A DNA stretch of 53,225 nucleotides. Origin: an uncultured Thomasclavelia sp. (GTDB taxonomy: Bacteria; Bacillota_I; Bacilli_A; Erysipelotrichales; Coprobacillaceae). The position numbers were made by a program, and so were the translations under genes. This document shows, piece after piece, positions 24,002-31,775 of the stretch (its first letter is position 1; every line of letters starts with the position of its first letter). Under the pieces are notes generated by a model. That model was not told where the DNA came from. It did no database searches and saw only the letters and a program-made list of their open reading frames with translations. The DNA lies in contig NZ_CALUXO010000053.1 in NCBI RefSeq assembly GCF_944324745.1, positions 1 through 53,225 of the forward strand. The letters run 5' to 3'.

Positions 24002-25647
24002 TAGCTTTGTCGCCCCCGTTCAATCTTAATAATGCGATGGCAAATTTTTAATGATGAAGGTCGATGACTAACCATGATGATTGTTTTACCGGCACTATTT
24101 TCACTTAACGCCTGTAATACTAATGCTTCATTTAAACTATCTAAATTACTAGTTGGTTCATCTAATAAAATCATTGGCGTATTGTGTAAAAAAGCTCGTG
24201 CTAATGATAAACGCTGTAATTGACCACCAGATAATGACTGGTAAAGACTACCTATCATTGTTTCATAACCATCAGGTAATGATTGGATAAATTCATCTAA
24301 ATTAGCTTTACGACAAGCATCCACTACTTTAGCATCGTCAACATCTAAACCTAACTTGATATTATTTTTAATACTATCGTTAAAAACATATGTATCTTGT
24401 GTTACATAACTCATCAGTCCAATCAAAGAATCACTATTCCATTCTTTAATATTATGATGATTGATCAAAATTTCACCACTAGTTGGATCATAAAAGCGCA
24501 TTAATAGCTTCAACAACGTCGTTTTTCCATTACCGCTCTTTCCTTGAATTCCAATTATCTCACCTGGTTTGATCGTTAAATTAATATTATCTAAAATCAA
24601 ATCATCCTGATAACTAAATGATAGATTTTTTATTTCAATATCACCTAAATTTCCCGAATATCCATTAGTTACTGGAGTAACTTGTGGCGATTCTTCCAAT
24701 AAATCTAAGACCCGATTACCACTGGCAAAAGTGATAATTAAATTATGGGCTAATGAAGATAAAGCTAAAACTGGTCCAAATGATGACATTAATGCAATTG
24801 TACTTAAAATTACCCCATTAAAACCAATAGCTCCTTGACGATATAGATAATATGCCAATAATAACATTGCCAAGGAAAAAAGACTAACTAATCCATCACT
24901 AATCATTTGAAAACGACCTTCTAAACGTTTTAAATATTCATTTTGATAATTTAAATTAGTACTTTTTCTTTCAATATCTTCTAACCGTTTATTACCTCGT
25001 GTAAATTGATCAACAATTCTTAAACCATGAACTGCTTCTAAAACATAACTAGTATATTTTCCATAATCATTACGATACTCTAATCCTTTATCTTGAGATA
25101 TCTGATTGATAATAACAGGAATTACTACACCAATAACCAGATAAGCTACTAGCGCTAACAAGGCTAACGATAAATGGAAGGTACCTAAAAATACCACCAT
25201 AATTATTGAAACGATCAAAGCAATCATCACCGGTGATATGGTATGGGCATAGAATACTTCTAATAACTCGACATCACTAGTAATCATCGCTACTAAATTT
25301 CCCCGGTCTTTACCATCAAGTTTTGCCGGAGCTAGCGTTCTTAATTTTCCAAAGACAATATCACGAATCATTGCTAGTAATTTAAAAGCAATAAAATGGT
25401 TACACCATTGCTCACCATAGCGTAAAAAGCCTCTAACTACACCACAAATAATCAATAAATAGCCTAAATTAATAAAACTTTGACGATCAATAATTTTTAA
25501 AATTATTTCCCCGGCAATAACTGTTAAGAAAATAGCTGCCAGATAACCTAATACCCCTAGAATAATAGCGATAAACATGATTAACAGCATTGACTTAACT
25601 AGGGCAATCAAGCTAATTACAACTTTAATATTACTTCGTTTTTTCAC
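24001..25647 (-). CDS. ABC transporter half (CydC-like, membrane domain fused to ATPase)
   Basis: About 548 residues. An ABC-type membrane domain with six helices (about 1-310) is fused to an ATPase with Walker A GKSGNGKTTLL, signature LSGGQLQR and Walker B LLDEPTSNLD. Together with the upstream gene it would form a heterodimeric CydDC-type exporter; in E. coli CydDC exports cysteine and glutathione and affects haem-protein assembly. The start is GTG at 25647: GGAGG lies eight bases upstream and the gene overlaps its partner by 17 bases. The substrate here is not established. Confidence 0.85.
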   Translation of the reverse strand: MKKRSNIKVVISLIALVKSMLLIMFIAIILGVLGYLAAIFLTVIAGEIILKIIDRQSFINLGYLLIICGVVRGFLRYGEQWCNHFIAFKLLAMIRDIVFGKLRTLAPAKLDGKDRGNLVAMITSDVELLEVFYAHTISPVMIALIVSIIMVVFLGTFHLSLALLALVAYLVIGVVIPVIINQISQDKGLEYRNDYGKYTSYVLEAVHGLRIVDQFTRGNKRLEDIERKSTNLNYQNEYLKRLEGRFQMISDGLVSLFSLAMLLLAYYLYRQGAIGFNGVILSTIALMSSFGPVLALSSLAHNLIITFASGNRVLDLLEESPQVTPVTNGYSGNLGDIEIKNLSFSYQDDLILDNINLTIKPGEIIGIQGKSGNGKTTLLKLLMRFYDPTSGEILINHHNIKEWNSDSLIGLMSYVTQDTYVFNDSIKNNIKLGLDVDDAKVVDACRKANLDEFIQSLPDGYETMIGSLYQSLSGGQLQRLSLARAFLHNTPMILLDEPTSNLDSLNEALVLQALSENSAGKTIIMVSHRPSSLKICHRIIKIERGRQS

Positions 25648-27367
25648 TTGTATTTCCTCCATAATTTTCAATTCTTTGCTGTGTCATCACTAATTGATAA
25701 TAATCATCATTATTTTCCATCAATTGCTGATGGCTGCCAGTACCTGATAAACGCCCATGACTAAAAACAAAATTTCGTTTACAGTTAATGACATTAGCTA
25801 ATCGATGACTAATTAAAATAACAATTTTATCTTCTTTCATTTTTTCAATTACAGTTAATATAATTTCTTCACTTTCAATGTCAATATTGCTCGTTGCCTC
25901 ATCAAAGATATAAACATGGCTATCATGTAATAACGCCCTGGCAATACTTAAGCGTTGTTTTTGACCACCAGAAAGATTATTACCACGTTCTTCAATTTCA
26001 CTATCCAAGCCCTCTAATTGACTAAAATAATTCCATAAATTAACTTGTTTTAAAACATTGATTAACTGTTCGTCAGTTGCCTGATAATTACCATCTAATA
26101 AATTAGACCGAACATTTCCAGCAAAAATATATGGATCATGTTCTACTAAAGTGATTTGTTTCATCAAGCTATCATGTCTAATATCTCGAACTTCACAATC
26201 ATTATAAGTTAAAGAACCCTGGTAATGATCATAATATCCCATTAATAACTTAGCAATCGTACTTTTACCACTTCCAGAACTTCCAACCACTCCATAAATA
26301 CCTGGTTCATCTATTAAAATATTGATATCTTGTAAAACCAATTCTTTATCGTAAGCAAATGAAAGATTCTGCATTTTAATATTAACAACTTCACTTAATT
26401 CTTGATTAGCTTTTGTAACAACAGGAGTATCTAATAATCTAAAGATTTTTTCACTGGCTGCATTACCATTCATAGCAATATGGAAAAAAGATCCTAACAA
26501 TCTTAATGGTATAAAAAACTCCGCTGAAAGCATGATCATCATAAAAGTCTGTCCTAAATTGATTTCCTGATGATAAAAAGCATATAATGATAAAATAATT
26601 CCGGCTGCCGCCCCACCATAAGCAACCAAATCCATGATACTTATGGAATTTAATTGCATTACTAGCACTTTCATCGTAATTGTTCGAAAACGCTCGGCTT
26701 CTTCATTCATTTCAAAATGTTTACTTTTATCACCACGATAACCTTTTAAAGTTGTTAAACCACTAACATTATCTAAAAAACGATCTGCTAAATTTCCATA
26801 AAGGCCCCAATATTTACTTAATAATCTTTTAGCAAACTTTTGAACTAGAACAATTGATATTGGAATTAATGGGACGCAAATAAATAAAACTAATGCCGCT
26901 TTAAATTCAACTTGTCCTAAAACTACAAATAAAGTAACTGGCGCTAACATACTATAGAAAAACTGTGGCAAGTATTTTCCAAAATAAGTTTCTAGCTGTT
27001 CTACACCCTCACTCATTAACTGTGTTAATGATGCCTTACTAATTACTTCTTGATAGTGATTATTTAAAACTAAGACTTTCTTATAAATATCACTCCGTAA
27101 TTTTCCTTTAATACTCTTAGCCGCTTTAAATGATAAAATTGCTGTTTGTTTAGTAAAAATTCCTTTAATAATTATCAAAACAACAATCGTAACTATTTTA
27201 AGTTCTAAAGAACTAATGACATTTTTTTGATAAATATCATTAATCATCGAAGCTGTAATGGCAATAATAATTATTTGACATATTAAGCCTAACCACTGCA
27301 TCAAAACTTGCAGATAAATATATTTCTTATCTTCTTTTAAATAACTAACTAATCTTTTATTAATCAT
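25631..27367 (-). CDS. ABC transporter half (CydD-like, membrane domain fused to ATPase)
   Basis: About 578 residues. A six-helix membrane domain (about 15-300) is followed by an ATPase with Walker A GSSGSGKST, signature NLSGGQKQR and Walker B IFDEATSNID. The ATPase end carries the H-loop ILISHRLANV. It is the first half of a CydDC-like pair. The start overlaps the DUF454 stop by eight bases, so the operon is tightly coupled. No cytochrome bd genes appear in the window, so the role may be thiol or haem handling rather than oxidase assembly. Confidence 0.85.
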   Translation of the reverse strand: MINKRLVSYLKEDKKYIYLQVLMQWLGLICQIIIIAITASMINDIYQKNVISSLELKIVTIVVLIIIKGIFTKQTAILSFKAAKSIKGKLRSDIYKKVLVLNNHYQEVISKASLTQLMSEGVEQLETYFGKYLPQFFYSMLAPVTLFVVLGQVEFKAALVLFICVPLIPISIVLVQKFAKRLLSKYWGLYGNLADRFLDNVSGLTTLKGYRGDKSKHFEMNEEAERFRTITMKVLVMQLNSISIMDLVAYGGAAAGIILSLYAFYHQEINLGQTFMMIMLSAEFFIPLRLLGSFFHIAMNGNAASEKIFRLLDTPVVTKANQELSEVVNIKMQNLSFAYDKELVLQDINILIDEPGIYGVVGSSGSGKSTIAKLLMGYYDHYQGSLTYNDCEVRDIRHDSLMKQITLVEHDPYIFAGNVRSNLLDGNYQATDEQLINVLKQVNLWNYFSQLEGLDSEIEERGNNLSGGQKQRLSIARALLHDSHVYIFDEATSNIDIESEEIILTVIEKMKEDKIVILISHRLANVINCKRNFVFSHGRLSGTGSHQQLMENNDDYYQLVMTQQRIENYGGNTSEKTK

Positions 27368-27734
27368 TTCTTACTTCTTTGATTGTCGCTATCTTCATTG
27401 TAAAATAATAATATTTAAAGATTACTAATAGAACAATCACGATCCTTCCATAAATATTGTTCATCATTAAAAAAGCAATTAATAGCATAGTACTGGCAAA
27501 ACTTAATAACATTACTTTAGTTTTTAAAGTCATTGATCTTCTTTGAACAAAACTATCTAAATGATTTTGATATAGCTTTGTTCCCTCAAACCAGATTTTA
27601 GCGCGCTTAGAGCTCTTGGTAAAAAAGAACATCGCTAACAATAAAAATGGTGTTGTTGGTAAGATTGGTAAAAACACCCCAATCATCCCTAATACCATTG
27701 CAATTAAGCCTAATCCAAAATATAAGTATTTCAT
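27360..27734 (-). CDS. DUF454 (YbaN-family) small membrane protein
   Basis: About 124 residues. The family signature is clear: GLIAMVLGMIGVFLPILPTTPFLLLA, broken by the FFFTKSSKRAKIWF segment, then two more membrane helices. Family members are inner-membrane proteins of unknown function, often near redox or haem genes. AGGAG precedes the ATG. It is the first gene of the operon and is read from a promoter covered by a tandem repeat. Confidence 0.88.
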   Translation of the reverse strand: MKYLYFGLGLIAMVLGMIGVFLPILPTTPFLLLAMFFFTKSSKRAKIWFEGTKLYQNHLDSFVQRRSMTLKTKVMLLSFASTMLLIAFLMMNNIYGRIVIVLLVIFKYYYFTMKIATIKEVRND

Positions 27735-27749
27735 CGTTTTCTCCTTTTT

Positions 27750-27784
27750 GTTATATCAAACTAACTTAGTTATACCAGACTAAC
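27750..27784. promoter_or_regulatory. Tandem 16-bp operator repeats at the DUF454 operon promoter
   Basis: GTTATATCAAACTAAC at 27750-27765 and GTTATACCAGACTAAC at 27769-27784 match at 14 of 16 positions, period 19. Each is also an imperfect palindrome, GTTA-N8-TAAC. One copy overlaps the -10 and the other the start of transcription, which suits repressor binding. Confidence 0.6.
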
Positions 27785-27798
27785 TTTAACATTATCAA
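27769..27798 (-). promoter_or_regulatory. Promoter of the DUF454-ABC-ABC-YgbA operon
   Basis: On the minus strand TTGATA (27798-27793), 18 bases, TATAAC (27774-27769). A second TATAAC preceded by TGA occurs 19 bases further on, inside the other repeat copy. Confidence 0.5.
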
Positions 27799-27853
27799 CG
27801 AATCTTTGCAACTAAAATAATAAATGTTTCCGAGCTTTTTTTAAAATTAACAT

Positions 27854-27882
27854 ATGAAATTTTAATTTTTTAATGGTAAAAT
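27854..27882 (+). promoter_or_regulatory. Promoter of the CarD-like gene pair
   Basis: ATGAAA at 27854-27859, 17 bases, then TAAAAT at 27877-27882 preceded by TGG as an extended -10. The transcript would start near 27889, just before the leader hairpin. Confidence 0.45.
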
Positions 27883-27895
27883 AAAAGTAGTTAAC

Positions 27896-27943
27896 GTGCG
27901 GTTTGGATAACGTAAGTCCAGTTACAGACCGCACTTTTATTTT
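27896..27943 (+). terminator. Leader hairpin / candidate attenuator before the CarD-like genes
   Basis: GTGCGGT at 27896-27902 pairs with ACCGCAC at 27928-27934 and TTTTATTTT follows at once, the form of an intrinsic terminator. It lies between the promoter and the AAGGAG ribosome site at 27946-27951. The 25-base loop can fold as GGAT/GTCC or GTAA/TTAC, which are mutually exclusive. Confidence 0.55.
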
Positions 27944-27959
27944 CTAAGGAGATGATTAA

Positions 27960-28472
27960 ATGTATCAAATCGGAGATTCTTTTTTATATGGTCGCGAAGG
28001 TGTTTGTAAGATAACAGATATTGTAACTAGACAAATCAAAGGAGAAGATAAACAATATTATGTTTTAGAGCCTCAAGATCAACACATTAAGATCTTTATT
28101 CCAGTTGATAACAATCAGGCAGTTTCGAAAATGCGACGGGTACTATCTAAAGAAGATATTTATAAGTTAATTAAAGCCATGCCTGATAATGAAACAATCT
28201 GGATTGAAGATAAAAATGTTCGTAAGCAAAAATATAATAATATTATCATCAACGGTGATCACGAACAACTAGTTAAGTTAATTAAAACTCTCTATTTACA
28301 TCGTGAAGAAAAACTTAAAAGTGGCAAAAACTTCCATGTCCAAGATCAACAATTTTTAGATACTTGTGAAAAAATTTTATATGATGAATTTTCAACTGTT
28401 TTAAACATTAAGCCAGACCAAGTAATTCCATTTATTATTAATACAATCAATGAGGAAAATAGCGATGTATAA
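27960..28472 (+). CDS. CarD-like transcription factor (CarD/CdnL/TRCF RNA-polymerase-interacting domain)
   Basis: About 170 residues. The N-terminal Tudor-like domain (1-60) has MYQIGDSFLYGREGVCKITDI and YYVLEPQ...KIFIPVDN, typical of CarD/CdnL proteins that bind the RNA polymerase beta subunit. The C-terminal helical part (about 75-165) includes LIKTLYLHREEKLKSGKNF. Such proteins stabilise open promoter complexes. AAGGAG precedes the ATG by eight bases. The gene overlaps a second, diverged copy by eight bases. Regulation through the leader hairpin is likely. Confidence 0.85.
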   Translation: MYQIGDSFLYGREGVCKITDIVTRQIKGEDKQYYVLEPQDQHIKIFIPVDNNQAVSKMRRVLSKEDIYKLIKAMPDNETIWIEDKNVRKQKYNNIIINGDHEQLVKLIKTLYLHREEKLKSGKNFHVQDQQFLDTCEKILYDEFSTVLNIKPDQVIPFIINTINEENSDV

Positions 28473-28911
28473 AATTAATGATTGTGTCATCTTAAATAAT
28501 TATCACGTCTATCAAATCATCAAAAACAATCAGGACAAATATACGCTCACTTCATTTACCAGCCAGGATACTATTGAAGTCACCAGTAAACAAATTATTA
28601 AAGCTCTACCAACAGTAGAACAAATTAATGAAGTCATTGAACGAATTCCTTATATTCGAACATTACAAATTGAAAATGAGAAGTATCGTCAGGAAATTTA
28701 TCAAAAAACAATCAGTACTTTTGATGAGGTTGATTTAATTAAAATTATTAAATCGGTTTATCTCCGTCGTAAAAGAAACAAATATCATGATTATGAAGAA
28801 AAATACTATCATTTAGCTAAAAATCTCTTTCATGAAGAAGTTGCCGTTAGTTTAAAAATGCCATTAGATACAGTAGAAGCCTATATTAATGAAAAAGTGT
28901 TGGAATTTTAA
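28465..28911 (+). CDS. Diverged CarD-like paralogue
   Basis: About 148 residues. The N-terminal 45 residues (MYKINDCVILNNYHVYQI, then TIEVTSKQIIKALP) follow the same beta pattern as the upstream CarD-like protein but have lost most of its signature. The helical C-terminus is better kept: LIKIIKSVYLRRKRNKYHDYEE and AKNLFHEEVAVSLKM align with the neighbour. The ATG at 28465 follows GAGG and overlaps the upstream stop. A partner or antagonist role is possible but unproven. Confidence 0.65.
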   Translation: MYKINDCVILNNYHVYQIIKNNQDKYTLTSFTSQDTIEVTSKQIIKALPTVEQINEVIERIPYIRTLQIENEKYRQEIYQKTISTFDEVDLIKIIKSVYLRRKRNKYHDYEEKYYHLAKNLFHEEVAVSLKMPLDTVEAYINEKVLEF

Positions 28912-28912
28912 A

Positions 28913-28940
28913 AAACCTATCAGGTGAGCCTGATAGGTTT
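28913..28940. terminator. Bidirectional terminator between the CarD-like pair and prmC
   Basis: AAACCTATCAGG / CCTGATAGGTTT, a 12-bp perfect stem with TGAG loop and T/A-rich flanks on both sides. Confidence 0.9.
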
Positions 28941-29797
28941 TATTTTAAATTATGATAAATAAATAACATTCGATCCTTACCATTCATATCTTTAATGATT
29001 TCATAAGGTTCGTTTGGAAAATAGGTTGCTAGAGCTTCTTCCATCAATTCTCGTTGATCAAACCCCATTTCAAAAGCTAATAATGCTCGATGATTCAATA
29101 ATGGCTTTACTTCATTAAAAATTCGCCGATAGAAATATAAGCCATCATTACCACCAAATAAAGCTAAATGCGGTTCATTATCTTTTACCATTGCTTCAAT
29201 TTCTTGATTATTAGGAATATATGGGGGATTAGAAACAAAGATATCCACTTTAATTTGTTTTTCTAATAATGGTTCTAATAAATCACCAACCATAAAATCT
29301 ACATTAGCCTGCAATCTTGCAGCGTTTTCTTTAGCTACTGCGATTGCTTTATCAGATATATCACTGGCATAAACTTTTGTTTTTGGTTCTTCTAAAGCTA
29401 AGCTGATGGCAATCGCCCCACTTCCAGTACCAACATCACAAAGACTAATTGTCTGATAATCATTAAAATAATCATCAATTCGATACAAGATATTTTCAAC
29501 TAATTCTTCTGTTTCATAACGAGGAATCAAAACATCTTCGTTGACAATAAAATCCCGTCCAAAAAAAGTTTCCATTCCTATAATATATTGAATTGGTTTC
29601 CCTTGATAATATTCTTCCATCCCAGCTAAAAACTTAGCTTCCAATTCTGGTTCAACTTCCTGATCATACATTAGATATAATTCATGAGGCTGTTTATTAG
29701 CTAAATGATAGAATAAAACTTTAGCCGCATTTACATCTTGATAATTTTCATCAAGTTTGCTTTCTGCCGTTTTGATTAACTCCTTGACTGTGGCCAT
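28940..29797 (-). CDS. prmC: Release factor glutamine methyltransferase
   Basis: About 285 residues. An N-terminal helical domain is followed by a SAM-dependent methyltransferase with DVGTGSGAIAISLA and the catalytic NPPYIPN. It methylates the Gln of the GGQ motif in release factors. The ATG overlaps the prfA stop in a TAATG junction, and AAGGA is in the last prfA codons. The prfA-prmC pairing is conserved in many bacteria. Confidence 0.97.
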   Translation of the reverse strand: MATVKELIKTAESKLDENYQDVNAAKVLFYHLANKQPHELYLMYDQEVEPELEAKFLAGMEEYYQGKPIQYIIGMETFFGRDFIVNEDVLIPRYETEELVENILYRIDDYFNDYQTISLCDVGTGSGAIAISLALEEPKTKVYASDISDKAIAVAKENAARLQANVDFMVGDLLEPLLEKQIKVDIFVSNPPYIPNNQEIEAMVKDNEPHLALFGGNDGLYFYRRIFNEVKPLLNHRALLAFEMGFDQRELMEEALATYFPNEPYEIIKDMNGKDRMLFIYHNLK

Positions 29798-30873
29798 TAA
29801 TGTTGTCCTTCCATTTTTAAACGTTGATCTTCATTAATTAAAGCGGTAATAATATCATCTAATTTACCTTCCATAATTCGATCTAACTGTTGAATTGTTA
29901 AACCGATTCGATGGTCAGTAACTCGGTTTTGTGGATAGTTATAAGTTCTAATTTTTTCAGCACGATCCCCTGTTCCGATTTTACTTTTACGTTCACTATC
30001 AACTTGTTGATTTTGTTGCTGTTGATAATAATCATAAATACGTGCAATTAAAGCTTTCATCGCTTTATCTTTATTATCGTGTTGTGAACGACCATCTTGG
30101 CTGGCAGCAACTATTCCCGTAGGTAAATGGGTAATCCGGACTGCAGAGTCAGTTTTATTAATATGCTGTCCTCCAGCACCACTAGCACGATAAGTATCAA
30201 TTCTCAAATCATTTTTATTAATTTCAACATCAACTTCTTCAACTTCTGGCATAACTAGAACTGTAGCTGTTGAAGTATGAACACGACCTTGAGTTTCTGT
30301 CTTTGGTACTCTTTGAACCCGATGTGAACCCGATTCAAATTTTAATTTACCATAAACATCTTCACCTTTAACCATGAAAGAAATTAAAGAATAACCACCA
30401 GCTTCAGCTGGATCAGCTTCCATAACTTCAATCTTCCAACCTTGTGATTCAGCATATTTTACATACATCCGATATAAATCACCGGCAAAAATATTTCCTT
30501 CATCACCACCAGCAGCTCCACGAATTTCCATAATAACATCTTTGTTATCATTAGGATCTTTAGGAATTAATTCAATTTCTAATTTATGAATTAGATCAGG
30601 TAATTTATCTTCTAAATCAGCTAATTCCATTTTTGCCATTTCTTTAATTTCAGGATCATTTTCCTTAGTTAACTCTTTAGCTTCTTCAATTCCTTTTTCA
30701 ATCTTTTTATACTCTTGATATAAATCGTAGGCGCTTTGAAGTGAAGCTTGTTCTTTAGTGACTTCAGTCATTTTTTTAATATCACTACCAATATTAGGAT
30801 CCATCAACATCTGACTTAATTCTTCATATCTATTTTCCATTGTTTTTAATCGTTCTAACATGCTTTCATTCAT
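29797..30873 (-). CDS. prfA: Peptide chain release factor 1
   Basis: About 358 residues, full length. The catalytic GGQ is in ASGAGGQHINK, and the family signature RVPKTETQGRVHTS precedes it. RF1 releases peptides at UAA and UAG. GGAGG lies seven bases before the ATG. It is first in the prfA-prmC operon with its own promoter upstream. Confidence 0.97.
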   Translation of the reverse strand: MNESMLERLKTMENRYEELSQMLMDPNIGSDIKKMTEVTKEQASLQSAYDLYQEYKKIEKGIEEAKELTKENDPEIKEMAKMELADLEDKLPDLIHKLEIELIPKDPNDNKDVIMEIRGAAGGDEGNIFAGDLYRMYVKYAESQGWKIEVMEADPAEAGGYSLISFMVKGEDVYGKLKFESGSHRVQRVPKTETQGRVHTSTATVLVMPEVEEVDVEINKNDLRIDTYRASGAGGQHINKTDSAVRITHLPTGIVAASQDGRSQHDNKDKAMKALIARIYDYYQQQQNQQVDSERKSKIGTGDRAEKIRTYNYPQNRVTDHRIGLTIQQLDRIMEGKLDDIITALINEDQRLKMEGQH

Positions 30874-30896
30874 GACAATACCTCCAAACCTATCAT

Positions 30897-30925
30897 ATTA
30901 TATAATAAAGCGTCTAAATAAGCAA
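30897..30925 (-). promoter_or_regulatory. Promoter of prfA-prmC
   Basis: On the minus strand TTGCTT (30925-30920), 17 bases, perfect TATAAT (30902-30897), about 24 bases before the prfA ATG. Confidence 0.7.
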
Positions 30926-30978
30926 AATAAATTTTTAGTTGGCTTAATCGTCATTTTTTTTAATAAAAAATTTTTTTA

Positions 30979-31016
30979 GTTCACATTGAGTTCACTAAGT
31001 TACTTTATTATATAAG
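30979..31016 (+). promoter_or_regulatory. Promoter with 11-bp-period GTTCAC repeats upstream of a candidate small RNA
   Basis: GTTCAC occurs at 30979-30984 and 30990-30995, an 11-bp period, with a weaker GTTACT at 30999-31004. They overlap a -35 TTGAGT at 30986-30991. TATATA at 31009-31014 is 17 bases away; TATAAG at 31011-31016 is an alternative. Such direct repeats are typical of OmpR/PhoB-type regulators. Confidence 0.45.
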
Positions 31017-31017
31017 T

Positions 31018-31091
31018 GTAGTAAGAAAACTACCCTCCCTTTAATCATAAAAACTAGAGACAAGTTACTGATGTAACTTGTCTTTAATTTT
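31018..31091 (+). ncRNA. Candidate small RNA with unpaired CCCUCCC and terminator
   Basis: Between the promoter at 30979-31016 and a terminator hairpin there is about 75 bases with no reading frame. The 3' hairpin is AGACAAGTTAC / GTAACTTGTCT (31058-31068 and 31073-31083), an 11-bp perfect stem, then TTTAATTTT. Unpaired CCCTCCC at 31033-31039 is complementary to GGAGG ribosome sites, as in several Gram-positive regulatory RNAs. The hairpin could instead be a second stop for tdk on the other strand, though its T run there is displaced by four bases. Confidence 0.45.
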
Positions 31092-31142
31092 GTAATCTTT
31101 TCTAATTAACTACTTATTATATCCTTTTAATGACAAAAATTA

Positions 31143-31173
31143 AAAGATTAAATGATTTTCTCATCTAATCTTT
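31143..31173 (-). terminator. Terminator after tdk
   Basis: AAAGATTAAATGA / TCATCTAATCTTT stem with one mismatch and a five-base loop. TTTTAATTTTT follows on the minus strand. Confidence 0.75.
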
Positions 31174-31765
31174 ATCTAAATTTATATGGTTTATTATTAA
31201 CTTGATGACAATGCCGACAACGTGGCTCATAGTGATCTTTAGCTCCAACCAAAACAATTGGGTCTTCAAAATCAGCAGGTTTACCATTAACTAAACGTTG
31301 TGTTCTAGTTGCTGGTGCTCCACATTTAGCACATACTGCCGTTAGCTTAGTAACAAACTCTGCCCTAGTTAATAATTCAGGCATTACCCCAAATGATTCG
31401 CCCCTAAAATCTTTATCTAATCCAGCAACCATAACTCTTAGTCCTTTATCAGCCAGATATTCACATACTTCAATAATATCTTCATCAAAAAATTGCACTT
31501 CATCAATGGCAACCACTTCTACTTCTGGTTTGACCTTTTTTAAAATATCCTGAGCTTTTTTGACCACTAAACAAGGAACATGAGCTCCTGAATGTGAAAT
31601 AATTTCACTATCAGAATAACGATTATCAATTTTAGGTTTAAATACGACGATTTCTTTTTTAGCATAGCTTAAAACATTGATTCTTCGAATCAGTTCCTCG
31701 GTTTTCCCGGCAAACATACAACCACAAATTACTTCAATCCAGCCATCACGAAATAAATGATACAT
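31172..31765 (-). CDS. tdk: Thymidine kinase
   Basis: About 197 residues, class II thymidine kinase. The P-loop is GCMFAGKTEELIRR, the Asp-containing AIDEVQFF follows, and the zinc site is built from CAKCG and CRHC. It phosphorylates thymidine for salvage. GGAGTGG precedes the ATG. It starts 11 bases after dnaB and probably ends the DUF2232-gdpP-rplI-dnaB-tdk transcript. Confidence 0.97.
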   Translation of the reverse strand: MYHLFRDGWIEVICGCMFAGKTEELIRRINVLSYAKKEIVVFKPKIDNRYSDSEIISHSGAHVPCLVVKKAQDILKKVKPEVEVVAIDEVQFFDEDIIEVCEYLADKGLRVMVAGLDKDFRGESFGVMPELLTRAEFVTKLTAVCAKCGAPATRTQRLVNGKPADFEDPIVLVGAKDHYEPRCRHCHQVNNKPYKFR

Positions 31766-31775
31766 CTTTCCACTC

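Noticed and set aside
31058-31083. Hairpin read as the tdk terminator
   Set aside because: tdk already has a terminator at 31143-31173. This stem has its immediate T-rich tail on the plus strand, and a plus-strand promoter lies upstream. Dual use remains possible.
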